Source of the DNA: Bacillota bacterium
GTDB taxonomy: Bacteria; Bacillota; Clostridia; Oscillospirales; Oscillospiraceae
Assembly (NCBI GenBank): GCA_029225225.1
Contig: JAQXWB010000112.1
Coordinates: 1-39,314 of the forward strand
Direction: 5' to 3'
Length of the DNA: 39,314 nucleotides
The notes below the pieces were generated by a model. The model was given only the letters and a program-made list of their open reading frames with translations, did no database searches and was not told where the DNA came from. Both the position numbers and the translations under genes were made by a program. The stretch's first letter is position 1, and each line of letters starts with the position of its first letter. Below are positions 29,256 to 37,330 of the stretch, one piece after another.

Positions 29256-29492
29256 ATGAAGCAAGAATCACAGAAATTTCCGCAATTTTCCGCCGAGCAG
29301 GTGAAACAGGTACTCGGTTCTCCCGAAGGCAAACAGCTCATTGCCCTGCTCAGCCGTGACGGCGGTAAGGGAATGCAGCAGGCTGCGGTGGAATACCGCA
29401 AAGGAAATCTCGAAGGCGCGCAGGAGGCGCTGAAGCCGCTCATACAAACGGCAGAGGCGGAGGCGCTTCTGAAAAAGCTGAACGGAAGGTAG
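29256..29492 (+). CDS. Small conserved-looking protein, trio gene 1
   Basis: A 78-aa, mainly helical protein (FPQFSAEQVKQVLGSPEGKQ, LIALLSRDGGKGMQQAAVEY, then RKGNLEGAQEALKPL). The SPEGKQLIALL...A...Y..GN...A pattern looks like a compact helical-bundle or adaptor domain, but no enzyme motif or membrane segment is present. The ATG follows GGGAGGCAATCGCT. The next gene's start abuts its stop codon. I recall similar frames upstream of comparable genes in related clostridia, but cannot name a family. Confidence 0.75.
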   Translation: MKQESQKFPQFSAEQVKQVLGSPEGKQLIALLSRDGGKGMQQAAVEYRKGNLEGAQEALKPLIQTAEAEALLKKLNGR

Positions 29493-29852
29493 GTGATCGG
29501 CACGGAGGGTCTGGAGGAGAAACTGCAACAGCTTCTGAACGATCCCGACAGCATGGCGCAGATCATGTCGCTTGCGCAGTCCTTCGGTGCGGCGCAGCAA
29601 ACTGCGCAGCCGCAGGAGCAGCCGCAGCCCGCCGTGCCGCCCATCGACGACGGAGCCATGCGCGCAATCCTCAGCATGATGCAGCAGCTGCAACGCACGG
29701 ACAGCCGTCAAGAGGCGCTGCTGTCGGCGCTCAAGCCCTATCTTGCGCCGGAGCGCCGCGAAAAGATCGACCGCGCTGCACAGATTGCGCGCATCTCCCG
29801 CTTGGCAAGCAGTGCGCTGCAAAACGGTCTGTTCGGAAAACGGGGAGGTTAA
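29493..29852 (+). CDS. Helical Gln/Ala-rich protein, trio gene 2
   Basis: A 119-aa protein starting at a GTG directly after the stop of the first trio gene, with GGAAGG just upstream. Residues 5-32 (GLEEKLQQLLNDPDSMAQIM) form an amphipathic helix. A Gln/Pro-rich linker (QTAQPQEQPQPAVPP) follows, and then a long helical part (MRAILSMMQQLQRTDSRQEA, LLSALKPYLAPERREKIDRA). There is no signal peptide or catalytic signature. Coiled-coil interaction with a partner seems likely. The function is unknown. Confidence 0.75.
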   Translation: MIGTEGLEEKLQQLLNDPDSMAQIMSLAQSFGAAQQTAQPQEQPQPAVPPIDDGAMRAILSMMQQLQRTDSRQEALLSALKPYLAPERREKIDRAAQIARISRLASSALQNGLFGKRGG

Positions 29853-29855
29853 GCC

Positions 29856-30233
29856 GTGTATCATCGTTATATGCCAAATGCGAACGGGCAGTACCGTCGG
29901 CAGACCGTGCAGGAGGCAAAGCCTACGCCTTGCCCGCCGGATCGGAACGCCGCGCCGAAACGGGACGCGCCCACAGAACACCGCGAGCCGAAGAAGGAGC
30001 CTTTGCGGGAATGCGCGCCGGAGATCACACCGCCGCCAGCACGGAAGGACTGTCCGCCGAGAGAGCAGGCACCCATAGGGAAGCAAGCGCAGAGCAGCGC
30101 GCTCTCCGTGCTTTTTCCGGGCATTGACAGCGGCGATCTGCTTCTGCTCGCGCTTTTGCTGCTTCTGATCTCCGAGGGTGCCGAGGACGCCGCGCCGACG
30201 ATTCTCACGCTTGCGCTCGCACTCATCCTATAA
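29856..30233 (+). CDS. Proline-rich protein with C-terminal hydrophobic tail, trio gene 3
   Basis: A 125-aa protein starting at a GTG with GGGGAGG 7 bases upstream. Residues 1-85 are basic and rich in Pro, Arg and Lys, with scattered Cys (about residues 28, 52 and 65). Residues 90-125 form a hydrophobic C-terminus in two parts (IDSGDLLLLALLLLLIS, a short acidic EGAED turn, then ILTLALALIL), probably a tail-anchored hairpin. It could tether the two helical partners encoded upstream to the membrane. No family is recognised. A strong terminator follows. Confidence 0.75.
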   Translation: MYHRYMPNANGQYRRQTVQEAKPTPCPPDRNAAPKRDAPTEHREPKKEPLRECAPEITPPPARKDCPPREQAPIGKQAQSSALSVLFPGIDSGDLLLLALLLLLISEGAEDAAPTILTLALALIL

Positions 30234-30246
30234 TAATAAATAACCC

Positions 30247-30288
30247 AAAAAAAGCCCGCCGATACCGCAAACGGTATCGGCGGGTTTT
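30247..30288. terminator. Bidirectional intrinsic terminator
   Basis: CCCGCCGATACCG, CAAA, CGGTATCGGCGGG forms a perfect 13-bp stem. It is flanked by TTTT on the plus side and by seven T on the minus side. It ends both the small-protein trio and the convergent SLH-lipase gene. Confidence 0.95.
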
Positions 30289-30292
30289 GTGA

Positions 30293-33200
30293 TTATCGGA
30301 AGTCAGAGGCATTCACATGCAGCGTCAGCAGGTAATAAGTCTCGCAGTAGTGCGGATGGGTGATGCCGCCGACGGTTGCCGCCAGCACCAGCTTGTTCCG
30401 CGCGCCCTCGTAGCGGTCTGCCAGCTTATAGCCTGTGATCGCGCTGACCTGATTGCCCAAGCCGTTGGCAGCGGTGATCTCCGCTAAGATCTGCATGAAA
30501 TAAGCAGGCAGTTGGCATGCCTTATAGCGCGTCATACCCCATGTGGTATATTTCGTCGTCTTGCAGTATTGCAGCGCACGCGACGGAATCTTCTTCAGAT
30601 CCGACGCGGTCAGACCGGTTTGCGTGATGTCGTTCACCTTACCGTTTCCGTGGCAGGAGCAGGTATAGGTATAGCACGCGTCCCAGCTGCTCGCAGCACT
30701 CGCCAGCTTGTCGATCAGCGCATTGAGGTTCTTGGCGCTCATTTGGTTATACCACATTTTCCCGACCAGCGTATGCCATTCGTTTTCCATGGAGGAGGTC
30801 ATATCCAGCGTGGCGGAGACGCCGTAACGCTTGAAGCTCCATGCGTTCATGGGCACGCAGGGGACGAAATCGTCTTCGTTGACGAGGTTAAAAATACAGG
30901 CGTATTTTGCCGCGCTTGCCGAGGAGGACACCGTCGTGTTGGGTGCGGCAAAGGTATAGGCATAGACCGTATTCCCCTTGTCGATCAGCTTGGCGGAGAG
31001 AATATTGGCAACCGCCGCGCCGCGCGAATGTCCCATGACCCAGAAGACCGTGTCGTCGGTATTCAGACCGTATTTGTCCGCATAGCTTTGCAGATATTCC
31101 ATGACGCGGTTGGCAGCCACATCAAAGCCCTTATGGTTGTTGGAATCCGTCCAATCCTCGTAGGAGGAGAACTTGCTGCGGTTACCAAGATCAAAGTTAC
31201 TGCTCCACTCCTCAATCGTGAGGTTCGTGCCGCGAATGACCACCGCGACCACCTGCTTTGTCTCTCCGTTATAGCTCACGGTATGGTGTCCCAGCGCGAC
31301 CTCGGTGATATCGTCATCGCCGTATGCCTCTGCGGTCATCTTGTAGTCCGTTACATTCTCCATACCGTGAACCTTTAACAGCTTGCTGATGCCGGAAAAG
31401 GAGGACGCAGTGCCGCCGTCGTAGGCAACCGTAGAATCATATTGGAAGCTGCTGCCGGAATAGATCATCGTGCTGAACACCAGCGAAGTCGTGCAGAGAT
31501 CGCCGTCGAATTTGTTCGGGGCGTTAAAGAAAGCACGGTAATCCATGGTATAGCTGATCGACGAGGTGGCGTTGCCCGTTGTCAGCTTGCCGCTGAAGGA
31601 AGCGTTCTTCGGCGCGGTGTCGGTTGTGTCGCTGATGCCGTCATAATCCGTATCCGCTACCGACGGATTGGATCTGTATTCGACCGTCGTACGATATACG
31701 TGATGCTCTGCGGTGAAATAGGCATCCACCAAGTCTGCGCTGAGTCCCTGCGCAAGCAGCCAGTGCCGAATGAGCGGGGTGATATCCTGCTGCGTCGTTT
31801 CCGTAAGCCCCTCAGCGCCGTCGCGCTTCACAAGGACAGTTTGATAGTCGCTGAGCAGCATAGTGCCCGGCTCCTGCTCCGCTGCAAGCTCCTGCTTCGC
31901 TTCGCCGGAGATCACCGCCTCATAGCAGGCGTCCGTATCTACGCCCAAAAGCGGAAGCAACACATCCAAATCCATGACGCAGTATGTACCGCTGTGGCTG
32001 ACCTGCGTCTCTATGCTGCCCTGCTTACATTCGGTTTCCAGTGGCACCCAACCCGACTCCGTCAGCTCCATCACAAGCAGCTCTGCCGTATCGTTGCCGA
32101 TGTCGAAACGAAGCGTCAGCTCCGCCGCATCGGTCGCGGTAAGCTTCACACCTCTGCCGACAACAGCAGGAATCCTGCGCAGCGACTCATCCTTTGCTTC
32201 GTCCAGTGACACGGTGTTATCGAGCACCGCAGTGGAGGTGCCGGTGACGGACGGAACCGCCTGATTCTCGGTCCGCAGCGTTTCGTCAATTTGTTCCTCG
32301 CCCAAGGTCTGCGTAAGCGCGGAGATGTCGTCCGGCGTTTTGGGCTCCGTCCCTAACTTTACCTCGTCGCCGTCGGAAATGCCGTCGCCGTCCATGTCCG
32401 CATTGCACGGATCCGTGCCGCGCGCAATCTCCTCGCCATCGTTTAGGCCGTCCAGATCGGAATCCGGCTTCGCAGGATTCGTTCCGTAGCAATTCACTTC
32501 ATCATAATTGCTCAGACCGTCGTCGTCCGTGTCCAGCTCGCCGTCAGCGACATTCGGCTCAGAGCCGATAAGATAGATTTCCGTATCATCGCTGATACCG
32601 TCGCCGTCGGAATCGGTGTCGGTGTCAGAGGTGCCGAAGTATTCCTCCAGCCATGCGGGAACACCGTCGCCATCTTCATCGGGCGAATTCTTCTCATTCT
32701 CGACGACACGCATAAGGATCGCCGCAGCCTCTGCACGCGTTGCATTTCCGTTGGGAAGCAAGCTGCCGTCTTCTCCGCCGTAAACGATCTGCGCCGCAAC
32801 CGCCCACTGCATAGCGTCCCGTGCCCAAGCGCTGACGCTTCCGGCATCACGGAAGTCGCTCAGCTCTGCCGCAGCGCTGACATCAGTGCCCGTCAGCTCG
32901 GCATAGCGGTATTGCATCGTCACAAGCTGCTCGCGGGTGATCGCATCATCGGGCGCAAACAGCGTTTCGCTGTAGCCCACGGCAATTTGCATTTCCCTTG
33001 CCCAAGCGACGGCATCGCTGTACCAGCAATCCGCAGGCACATCCGCGAAAGATGTCTTTTCCTCGACCTCCGGTTCTCCCGTCATGCGATATAGGATCGT
33101 CACAAGCATCGCTCTCGTCAGCGTCGCCTCCGGCGCAAACATATCCTGCGACACACCGCGCATCAGATCATTCTCGTAAACATACTGCACCTCGTCAAAA

Positions 33201-33328
33201 TACCAAGCAGACTCCGGCACATCCGTAAACGGGAACGCTTCCTCCTGTGCAAACGCCGTGGCAGGCAGCAAGCCCACTGCCATGCAAAAAACCAGTGCCA
33301 GCGCCGCAAAGCGTTGAAGCTTCTTCAT
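30293..33328 (-). CDS. Secreted SLH protein with calcium-binding repeats and a class 3 lipase domain
   Basis: A 1011-aa exported protein. Residues 1-27 are the signal peptide (ending ATAFA). Residues 33-210 hold three SLH domains (FPFTDVPESAWYFDEVQY, TSFADVPADCWYSDAV, LSDFRDAGSVSAWARDAM). Residues 216-332 hold thrombospondin-type-3-like calcium repeats (DTDSDGDGISDDTE, DTDDDGLSNYDE, DSDLDGLNDGEE, DMDGDGISDGDE), with a further single repeat near 560. Residues 590-870 form a class 3 lipase fold with the nucleophile elbow VMGHSRGAAVAN (Ser768). NEDDFVPCVP (Asp819/820) and a His near 852 or 991-993 are candidate triad members. It is probably anchored on the cell surface, and substrates could be host or dietary lipids. 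The ATG follows GGAGGGGTGGAACT. Confidence 0.9.
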   Translation of the reverse strand: MKKLQRFAALALVFCMAVGLLPATAFAQEEAFPFTDVPESAWYFDEVQYVYENDLMRGVSQDMFAPEATLTRAMLVTILYRMTGEPEVEEKTSFADVPADCWYSDAVAWAREMQIAVGYSETLFAPDDAITREQLVTMQYRYAELTGTDVSAAAELSDFRDAGSVSAWARDAMQWAVAAQIVYGGEDGSLLPNGNATRAEAAAILMRVVENEKNSPDEDGDGVPAWLEEYFGTSDTDTDSDGDGISDDTEIYLIGSEPNVADGELDTDDDGLSNYDEVNCYGTNPAKPDSDLDGLNDGEEIARGTDPCNADMDGDGISDGDEVKLGTEPKTPDDISALTQTLGEEQIDETLRTENQAVPSVTGTSTAVLDNTVSLDEAKDESLRRIPAVVGRGVKLTATDAAELTLRFDIGNDTAELLVMELTESGWVPLETECKQGSIETQVSHSGTYCVMDLDVLLPLLGVDTDACYEAVISGEAKQELAAEQEPGTMLLSDYQTVLVKRDGAEGLTETTQQDITPLIRHWLLAQGLSADLVDAYFTAEHHVYRTTVEYRSNPSVADTDYDGISDTTDTAPKNASFSGKLTTGNATSSISYTMDYRAFFNAPNKFDGDLCTTSLVFSTMIYSGSSFQYDSTVAYDGGTASSFSGISKLLKVHGMENVTDYKMTAEAYGDDDITEVALGHHTVSYNGETKQVVAVVIRGTNLTIEEWSSNFDLGNRSKFSSYEDWTDSNNHKGFDVAANRVMEYLQSYADKYGLNTDDTVFWVMGHSRGAAVANILSAKLIDKGNTVYAYTFAAPNTTVSSSASAAKYACIFNLVNEDDFVPCVPMNAWSFKRYGVSATLDMTSSMENEWHTLVGKMWYNQMSAKNLNALIDKLASAASSWDACYTYTCSCHGNGKVNDITQTGLTASDLKKIPSRALQYCKTTKYTTWGMTRYKACQLPAYFMQILAEITAANGLGNQVSAITGYKLADRYEGARNKLVLAATVGGITHPHYCETYYLLTLHVNASDFR

Positions 33329-33414
33329 AGTTCCACCCCTCCTGTAAATACGCTTTCCTGCAAAATCCGTTCGGTGATTCCCCCCCGTTTTCGTGCTGGA
33401 AAAACATTACTTAT

Positions 33415-33444
33415 ACTCTATTACATTTTTATTCTCTCTGTCAA
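33415..33444 (-). promoter_or_regulatory. Probable promoter of the SLH-lipase gene
   Basis: A perfect TTGACA (33439-33444) with an 18-base spacer to TAGAGT (33415-33420) on the minus strand. The -10 is weak, and alternative AT-rich boxes lie next to it. Confidence 0.5.
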
Positions 33445-33750
33445 GCTTTTTTCTTCTTTTTTGGACTTTTGACGAAAAATGTGCAAAAACGTCTCGCGTA
33501 GAACCGTTTCGAAAGACCTTGCGTTACGTTATTCCCTACCGACTGTATATGGCGATATCTTTGAGGCGCTTGACGATGAGGAAATCCGTTTTTGATCGGC
33601 ATCAACGGCAGAGGATGCAGCGCTTTTCACAGAATGCGACAATGCCGAGGGGGCTGCTCTGCGTCACGGATTCGGACGCCCCTTCCGTCATGCAGGAGTA
33701 CCGCTATGAAGCGGCAGACGGCGGCATACATTAAGAGGCGGATCGCTTTG
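33445..33750 (+). other. Gap with possible decayed coding sequence
   Basis: This stretch has no intact gene. A plus-strand frame reads SKDLALRYSLPTVYGDIFEA LDDEEIRF and stops at 33,595-33,597. Protein-like sequence then continues (FTECDNAEGAALRHGFGRPF). This suggests a broken gene, but I cannot identify a family and there is no clear start signal. Confidence 0.25.
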
Positions 33751-33850
33751 TAGGACTTTTTTCGCCCGTGCAGAAACTATCGGCTGCTACAAGCCCCCGC
33801 TCCGCATGGGCGGCTAATAGCCGCCGCTATGAGGAGACTCGAATTCCATA

Positions 33851-33935
33851 TGTAGGGGCGGCTATCAACCGCCCGCTTGCAGGAACTACCAATTGTGTAC
33901 AGACCGGTTTCTTTGTCGTGTCTGCCGTGTGCGAT
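33851..33935. repeat. Intergenic repeat abutting hxlA
   Basis: TGTAGGGGCGGCTATCAACC, then GCCCGCTTGCAGGAACTACC and TCTGCCG, is in the same order as the left and middle of the 13,882 element. It stops at the hxlA stop codon. A weaker, related fragment (CGCCCGTGCAGAAACTATC and GGGCGGCTAATAGCCGCC) lies at about 33,763-33,825. Confidence 0.6.
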
Positions 33936-34580
33936 TCACAAGGTTCCGAAGCCTTGCAGCACTTCATGAATGGCAATGGCTTCCGCAGCGGGATCAGGCG
34001 CGGAGGCGATGGCGCCGCCGACGATGAGCACCTGCGCACCCGCGCGGCAGTAGTCCGCCGCAGTCTCCCGACTGATACCGCCCGCGACGGACAGCTCCGC
34101 CTGCCGCACCACAGGGCGCAGACGGCGAACGTCCTCCAGCGGTGTTCTTCCCCGCGCCTGCTGATCCACGCCGGTATGCACGGCAATGCCGTGAATGCCC
34201 ATTGCTTCCAGCTCCTTAGCAGTCTGCTCCGGATTCTCCACGCAGATCATATCCGCCACGACCGCTTTGTGGTAACGCTCCGCCTCCTGCACACAGGCAC
34301 GGATGGTGGCGCGGTCGGTCACCGCCAGCACCGTCACCAGATCCGCACCGGCGGCAAAGGCAGCGCCCGCCTCCAGCGCGCCCGCGTCCATGATCTTCAG
34401 ATCCACAAGCAGCTCCTTTTCCGGAAAGCGGGCACGGAACCGGCGCACCGCCTCCATGCCGTATTCCAAAACGAAGGGCGTGCCCAGCTCGATCCGCTCC
34501 ACATAGCCGCGCACCGCCTCCGTCAGCGCCAGCGCCTGCTCCATCGGCAGCACGTCCAGCGCAAGCTGTAATTTTCTCAT
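33936..34580 (-). CDS. hxlA: 3-hexulose-6-phosphate synthase family protein
   Basis: A 214-aa beta/alpha-barrel enzyme of the orotidine-phosphate-decarboxylase superfamily, in the HPS/KGPDC branch. It would condense formaldehyde with ribulose-5-phosphate or perform the reverse cleavage. LQLALDVLPMEQAL opens the barrel. ELLVDLKIMDAGALEA carries the catalytic D-x-K-x-x-D array, and SVAGGISRETAADYCRAGAQ with VLIVGGAI forms the phosphate site. The ATG follows GGAAGG at 8 bases. A GTG three codons earlier has no room for a Shine-Dalgarno. It lies directly after hxlB. The related ulaD/sgbH decarboxylases act on 3-keto-L-gulonate-6-P, but the partner isomerase favours HPS. Confidence 0.85.
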   Translation of the reverse strand: MRKLQLALDVLPMEQALALTEAVRGYVERIELGTPFVLEYGMEAVRRFRARFPEKELLVDLKIMDAGALEAGAAFAAGADLVTVLAVTDRATIRACVQEAERYHKAVVADMICVENPEQTAKELEAMGIHGIAVHTGVDQQARGRTPLEDVRRLRPVVRQAELSVAGGISRETAADYCRAGAQVLIVGGAIASAPDPAAEAIAIHEVLQGFGTL

Positions 34581-34595
34581 ACTCGGCACCTTCCC

Positions 34596-35150
34596 TTATT
34601 CCAAATTGGCATGGCGGGCATACATTGACGTCTCATCCTGCCCCAGTTGTTCCATCAGCTCCATCACAACGGCGTCGAGCAGCAAGAAACAGCTCTGTTC
34701 AAACAGCGCGCCCATCGGCTGGATAGATCGAAAGGCGTTGTCCGCCTTGGGTGTAGGCGCAGGCACCGGTACGATTACCTCCGCCACAGCCCCGATGCTG
34801 CTCTCGGCGCGAACGGTCACCAGCGCCAAGCTGCCGCCCACCGCGCGCGCCTTGCCTGCCATGGCCGCAAGCGAAGCCGTCTCTCCCGAGCCGGAAACGA
34901 TCAGCAGAAGGTCACCCTTTTGAAAAGAAGGCGTGACCATCTCGCCGCAGACATAGGCGTTGCAGCCCAAATGCATCAGACGCATGGCAAACGCCTTCGC
35001 CACCAAGCCGGAGCGTCCCGCGCCCGCCACGAACACCCGCGCGGCATTTGCAATCGCGCCGCAGAGCGCCGTGCAGGCATTCGACGGAACCTGCTCCGTC
35101 ACTTTTTCCAGTTCCTCAAGGATTGCCTTACCATAATCCTTCGTTTGCAT
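34596..35150 (-). CDS. hxlB: 6-phospho-3-hexuloisomerase (SIS domain)
   Basis: A 184-aa sugar-isomerase protein that interconverts 3-hexulose-6-phosphate and fructose-6-phosphate. SIS motifs are VFVAGAGRSGLVAKAFAMRL (phosphate loop), LLLIVSGSGETASLAAMAGK and VTVRAESSIGAVAEVIVPVP. The C-terminal MGALFEQSCFLLLDAVVMEL is typical of HxlB. The size matches the family. It precedes hxlA by 15 bases and follows the sugar-binding protein gene, with a strong hairpin in between. Confidence 0.9.
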   Translation of the reverse strand: MQTKDYGKAILEELEKVTEQVPSNACTALCGAIANAARVFVAGAGRSGLVAKAFAMRLMHLGCNAYVCGEMVTPSFQKGDLLLIVSGSGETASLAAMAGKARAVGGSLALVTVRAESSIGAVAEVIVPVPAPTPKADNAFRSIQPMGALFEQSCFLLLDAVVMELMEQLGQDETSMYARHANLE

Positions 35151-35176
35151 CGCTTTTTCCCTTTCTTTTATAGAAT

Positions 35177-35201
35177 GCGCCCCGCCGGAACGGCGGGGCG
35201 C
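35177..35201 (-). other. GC-rich hairpin between the binding-protein gene and hxlB
   Basis: GCGCCCCGCCG, a 3-base loop and CGGCGGGGCGC form a perfect 11-bp stem, with only ATTCTATAAAA following on the minus strand. It could act as a partial terminator or 3' stabiliser that raises binding-protein mRNA over hxlBA. Confidence 0.6.
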
Positions 35202-35234
35202 AGGTTATTCGGTATCAGTATTTACGAATTGAGA

Positions 35235-36191
35235 TTAGTCCTCAAAGTTCGCGACGTTGTCCTTGGTGACGACGGAAACACCGGTGTCAACCACGGTCTC
35301 GGTCAGCGTAGTGCCTTCCATCAGAGCAACGGCAGCCTCAATTGCCTTTTCGCCCATGACGTTAGGGTTCTGCGCCATGAAGGCAAGCAGCTCGCCGTCA
35401 ACGACATGCGCGCGGTTGGAGGAGCTGTTGTCGAAGCCCACGCAGATGATGTTCGCACCGTTCGCATTTGCTTCCTTGACAGCGTTGGCAGCGCCGTTGG
35501 TCGCGCCGTCGTTCGCGCCGTAGACAGCAACTACGCCGTCCTGAATCAGGGCGTTGGTCAGATCCTGTGCCTTAACGGCGTCGCCGTCGGAGTACTGAAC
35601 CTCACTCATGGTGAAAGCAGTGCCTTCGAACGCGGATACAAAGCCGTCCACGCGGTCGATGCAGGACTGCACGCCTGCCTGTGCGGAGACCAGACCGATC
35701 TCGCCTTCGGTCAAGCCGGCATCAGCGAGGTACTGCAGCATAGCTCTGCCTGCTTCAGCACCGGCGGCATAGTTGTCGGTAGCGAAGGTTGCGGAAGCCT
35801 CTAGGGAGGCGGTCGCGTCAACATAGATCAGCTTGATGCCCTTGTCCAGAGCTGCCTGCAGTGCGTCGTTGCAAGCGGTAGCGTCGTTGACGGAGATGAT
35901 GATGACATCAGCGCCGTTGTTGATTGCAGTCTCAATCTGCGCGATCTGCTGTGCGTTGTCCTTCTTCTCGGGAGCCAGCCATTCGTACTCAATGTTCTTG
36001 CCTGCGGCCTTCAGCTCGTCAACCTTTGCGTGAGCAGCCTTTTCGAGCTTGACCCAGTGAACGTCCATCTGATCCATGGTGATGAGGCTGATGTGGATGG
36101 TGTCGCCGTCGGACTTTTCACCGTCGCCGCCGCAAGCAGCGAGTGCAAAGACCATAACCAGTGCGAGGAGCAGTGCCAGTAACTTCTTCAT
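35235..36191 (-). CDS. Sugar ABC transporter substrate-binding lipoprotein
   Basis: A 318-aa periplasmic-binding-protein type I (Peripla_BP_4, RbsB-like) lipoprotein. The signal peptide is MKKLLALLLALVMVFALAAC, with lipidation at Cys20. The mature part begins after a short Gly/Asp/Ser linker. It shows two lobes with TAINNGADVIIISVND and KGIKLIYVDA in the first, and LVSAQAGVQSCIDRVDGF and AVYGANDGATNGAANAVKEA in the second. The ligand is a pentose or hexose by family, and the exact sugar cannot be read. The ATG follows AAAGGAGAATGAAAA. Confidence 0.92.
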   Translation of the reverse strand: MKKLLALLLALVMVFALAACGGDGEKSDGDTIHISLITMDQMDVHWVKLEKAAHAKVDELKAAGKNIEYEWLAPEKKDNAQQIAQIETAINNGADVIIISVNDATACNDALQAALDKGIKLIYVDATASLEASATFATDNYAAGAEAGRAMLQYLADAGLTEGEIGLVSAQAGVQSCIDRVDGFVSAFEGTAFTMSEVQYSDGDAVKAQDLTNALIQDGVVAVYGANDGATNGAANAVKEANANGANIICVGFDNSSSNRAHVVDGELLAFMAQNPNVMGEKAIEAAVALMEGTTLTETVVDTGVSVVTKDNVANFED

Positions 36192-36272
36192 TTTTCATTC
36201 TCCTTTGATAATATATTTTGTCAGGGGTGAATTCCCCGGACATACAATTTTGGAGCCCCAAAACGGGAGCGA

Positions 36273-37304
36273 TTACTTCGCGGCTTTCTCCGCCGCTTTC
36301 TTGGTGGACTTGCTGTGCTTGCCGTTACCCTTGCGGCGCAGGACGTCGAGCATGACGCAGACCACGACGATGATACCGATGACGATATTGCGGTAGGCAA
36401 CCGGCACATGCGCGAAGGTCAGGCCGGACTGCAGGATCGCCCACACGGAGGCGCCCGCGATAACGCCGACCAGCAGGCCGCTGCCGCCAAGGGTGGAAAT
36501 GCCGCCGATGACCGCCGCCGCGACACCGTACATCTCGTAGCTCATGCCGGCGCTCATGTCGCCCATACCGGACTGTGCCATGGTGATCAGGCCGGTGAGG
36601 AAGGAGCAGAACGCAGAAACCATGTACGCCTTTGTGGTGGTTGCGAAGACATTGACGCCGGACAGGCGGGCGGCATCCACGTTGGAGCCGACGGCATAGA
36701 TGTGACGACCGCTGCGGGTGAAGGTCAGGACGAAGAAGAACACCGCCCAGACAATGATTGCGATCCACACGCCGTTGTAGACGCCCAAGGTCTTGCCGTA
36801 GTACAGAACATCCTTAAACACCTGCGCCGCACCGGTCGAGCCGATGTTGTCGGTGTTGTAGTTGCCGTTGGCGAGCTGCGCAACGCCGCGGGCGATGGTC
36901 ATCGTGCCAAGGGTGGCAATGAAAGGAGGCAGTTCAAACTTGCCGACAAGCACGCCGTTGATCAGACCAACCAGCATACAGCACACGAAGGCAACCAAAA
37001 CAGCCACCAGAACGCTGAAGCCGTTGCAGACCATGGTCGCGGAGATCATGGCGCTCATTGCAAGCACGGAGCCGATGGACAGGTCGATGTTGCCGGTGAT
37101 ACACACATAGCCCTGACCGATGCCAACCAGAAGGAACGGCACGATGGAGCGCAGCAGGTTCATGACACTGTCAAACTTGATAAAGTTGGGATTCATGATC
37201 GAGAACACGATCATCAGGATCACGACGCCGACGAAGGCGGTCAGGACGGATGCCATGCCGTTGATGGACATCAGGCGCTTCAGCGGATTTTGTTTCTCAC
37301 GCAT
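36273..37304 (-). CDS. Sugar ABC transporter permease (RbsC type)
   Basis: A 343-aa BPD_transp_2 permease with about ten hydrophobic segments. VCITGNIDLSIGSVLAMSAM (the ITGGIDLSVGS-type motif), FIATLGTMTIARG and YAVGSNVDAARLSGVNV (the ATPase-coupling loop) are diagnostic of ribose-type permeases. The tail is lysine-rich. A TTG two codons before the ATG at 37304 is possible as well. AAGGAG lies 4 or 10 bases upstream respectively, so the start is uncertain by two residues. A weak TTTTGG/CCAAAA hairpin follows the stop. Confidence 0.92.
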   Translation of the reverse strand: MREKQNPLKRLMSINGMASVLTAFVGVVILMIVFSIMNPNFIKFDSVMNLLRSIVPFLLVGIGQGYVCITGNIDLSIGSVLAMSAMISATMVCNGFSVLVAVLVAFVCCMLVGLINGVLVGKFELPPFIATLGTMTIARGVAQLANGNYNTDNIGSTGAAQVFKDVLYYGKTLGVYNGVWIAIIVWAVFFFVLTFTRSGRHIYAVGSNVDAARLSGVNVFATTTKAYMVSAFCSFLTGLITMAQSGMGDMSAGMSYEMYGVAAAVIGGISTLGGSGLLVGVIAGASVWAILQSGLTFAHVPVAYRNIVIGIIVVVCVMLDVLRRKGNGKHSKSTKKAAEKAAK

Positions 37305-37330
37305 TTTCAATACACTCCTTCTCTATTCAG

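Noticed and set aside
29268-30086. 272-codon minus-strand frame opposite the small-protein trio
   Set aside because: It is Leu/Arg-rich low-complexity antisense sequence without a start signal. The plus-strand genes have proper Shine-Dalgarnos and tight spacing.
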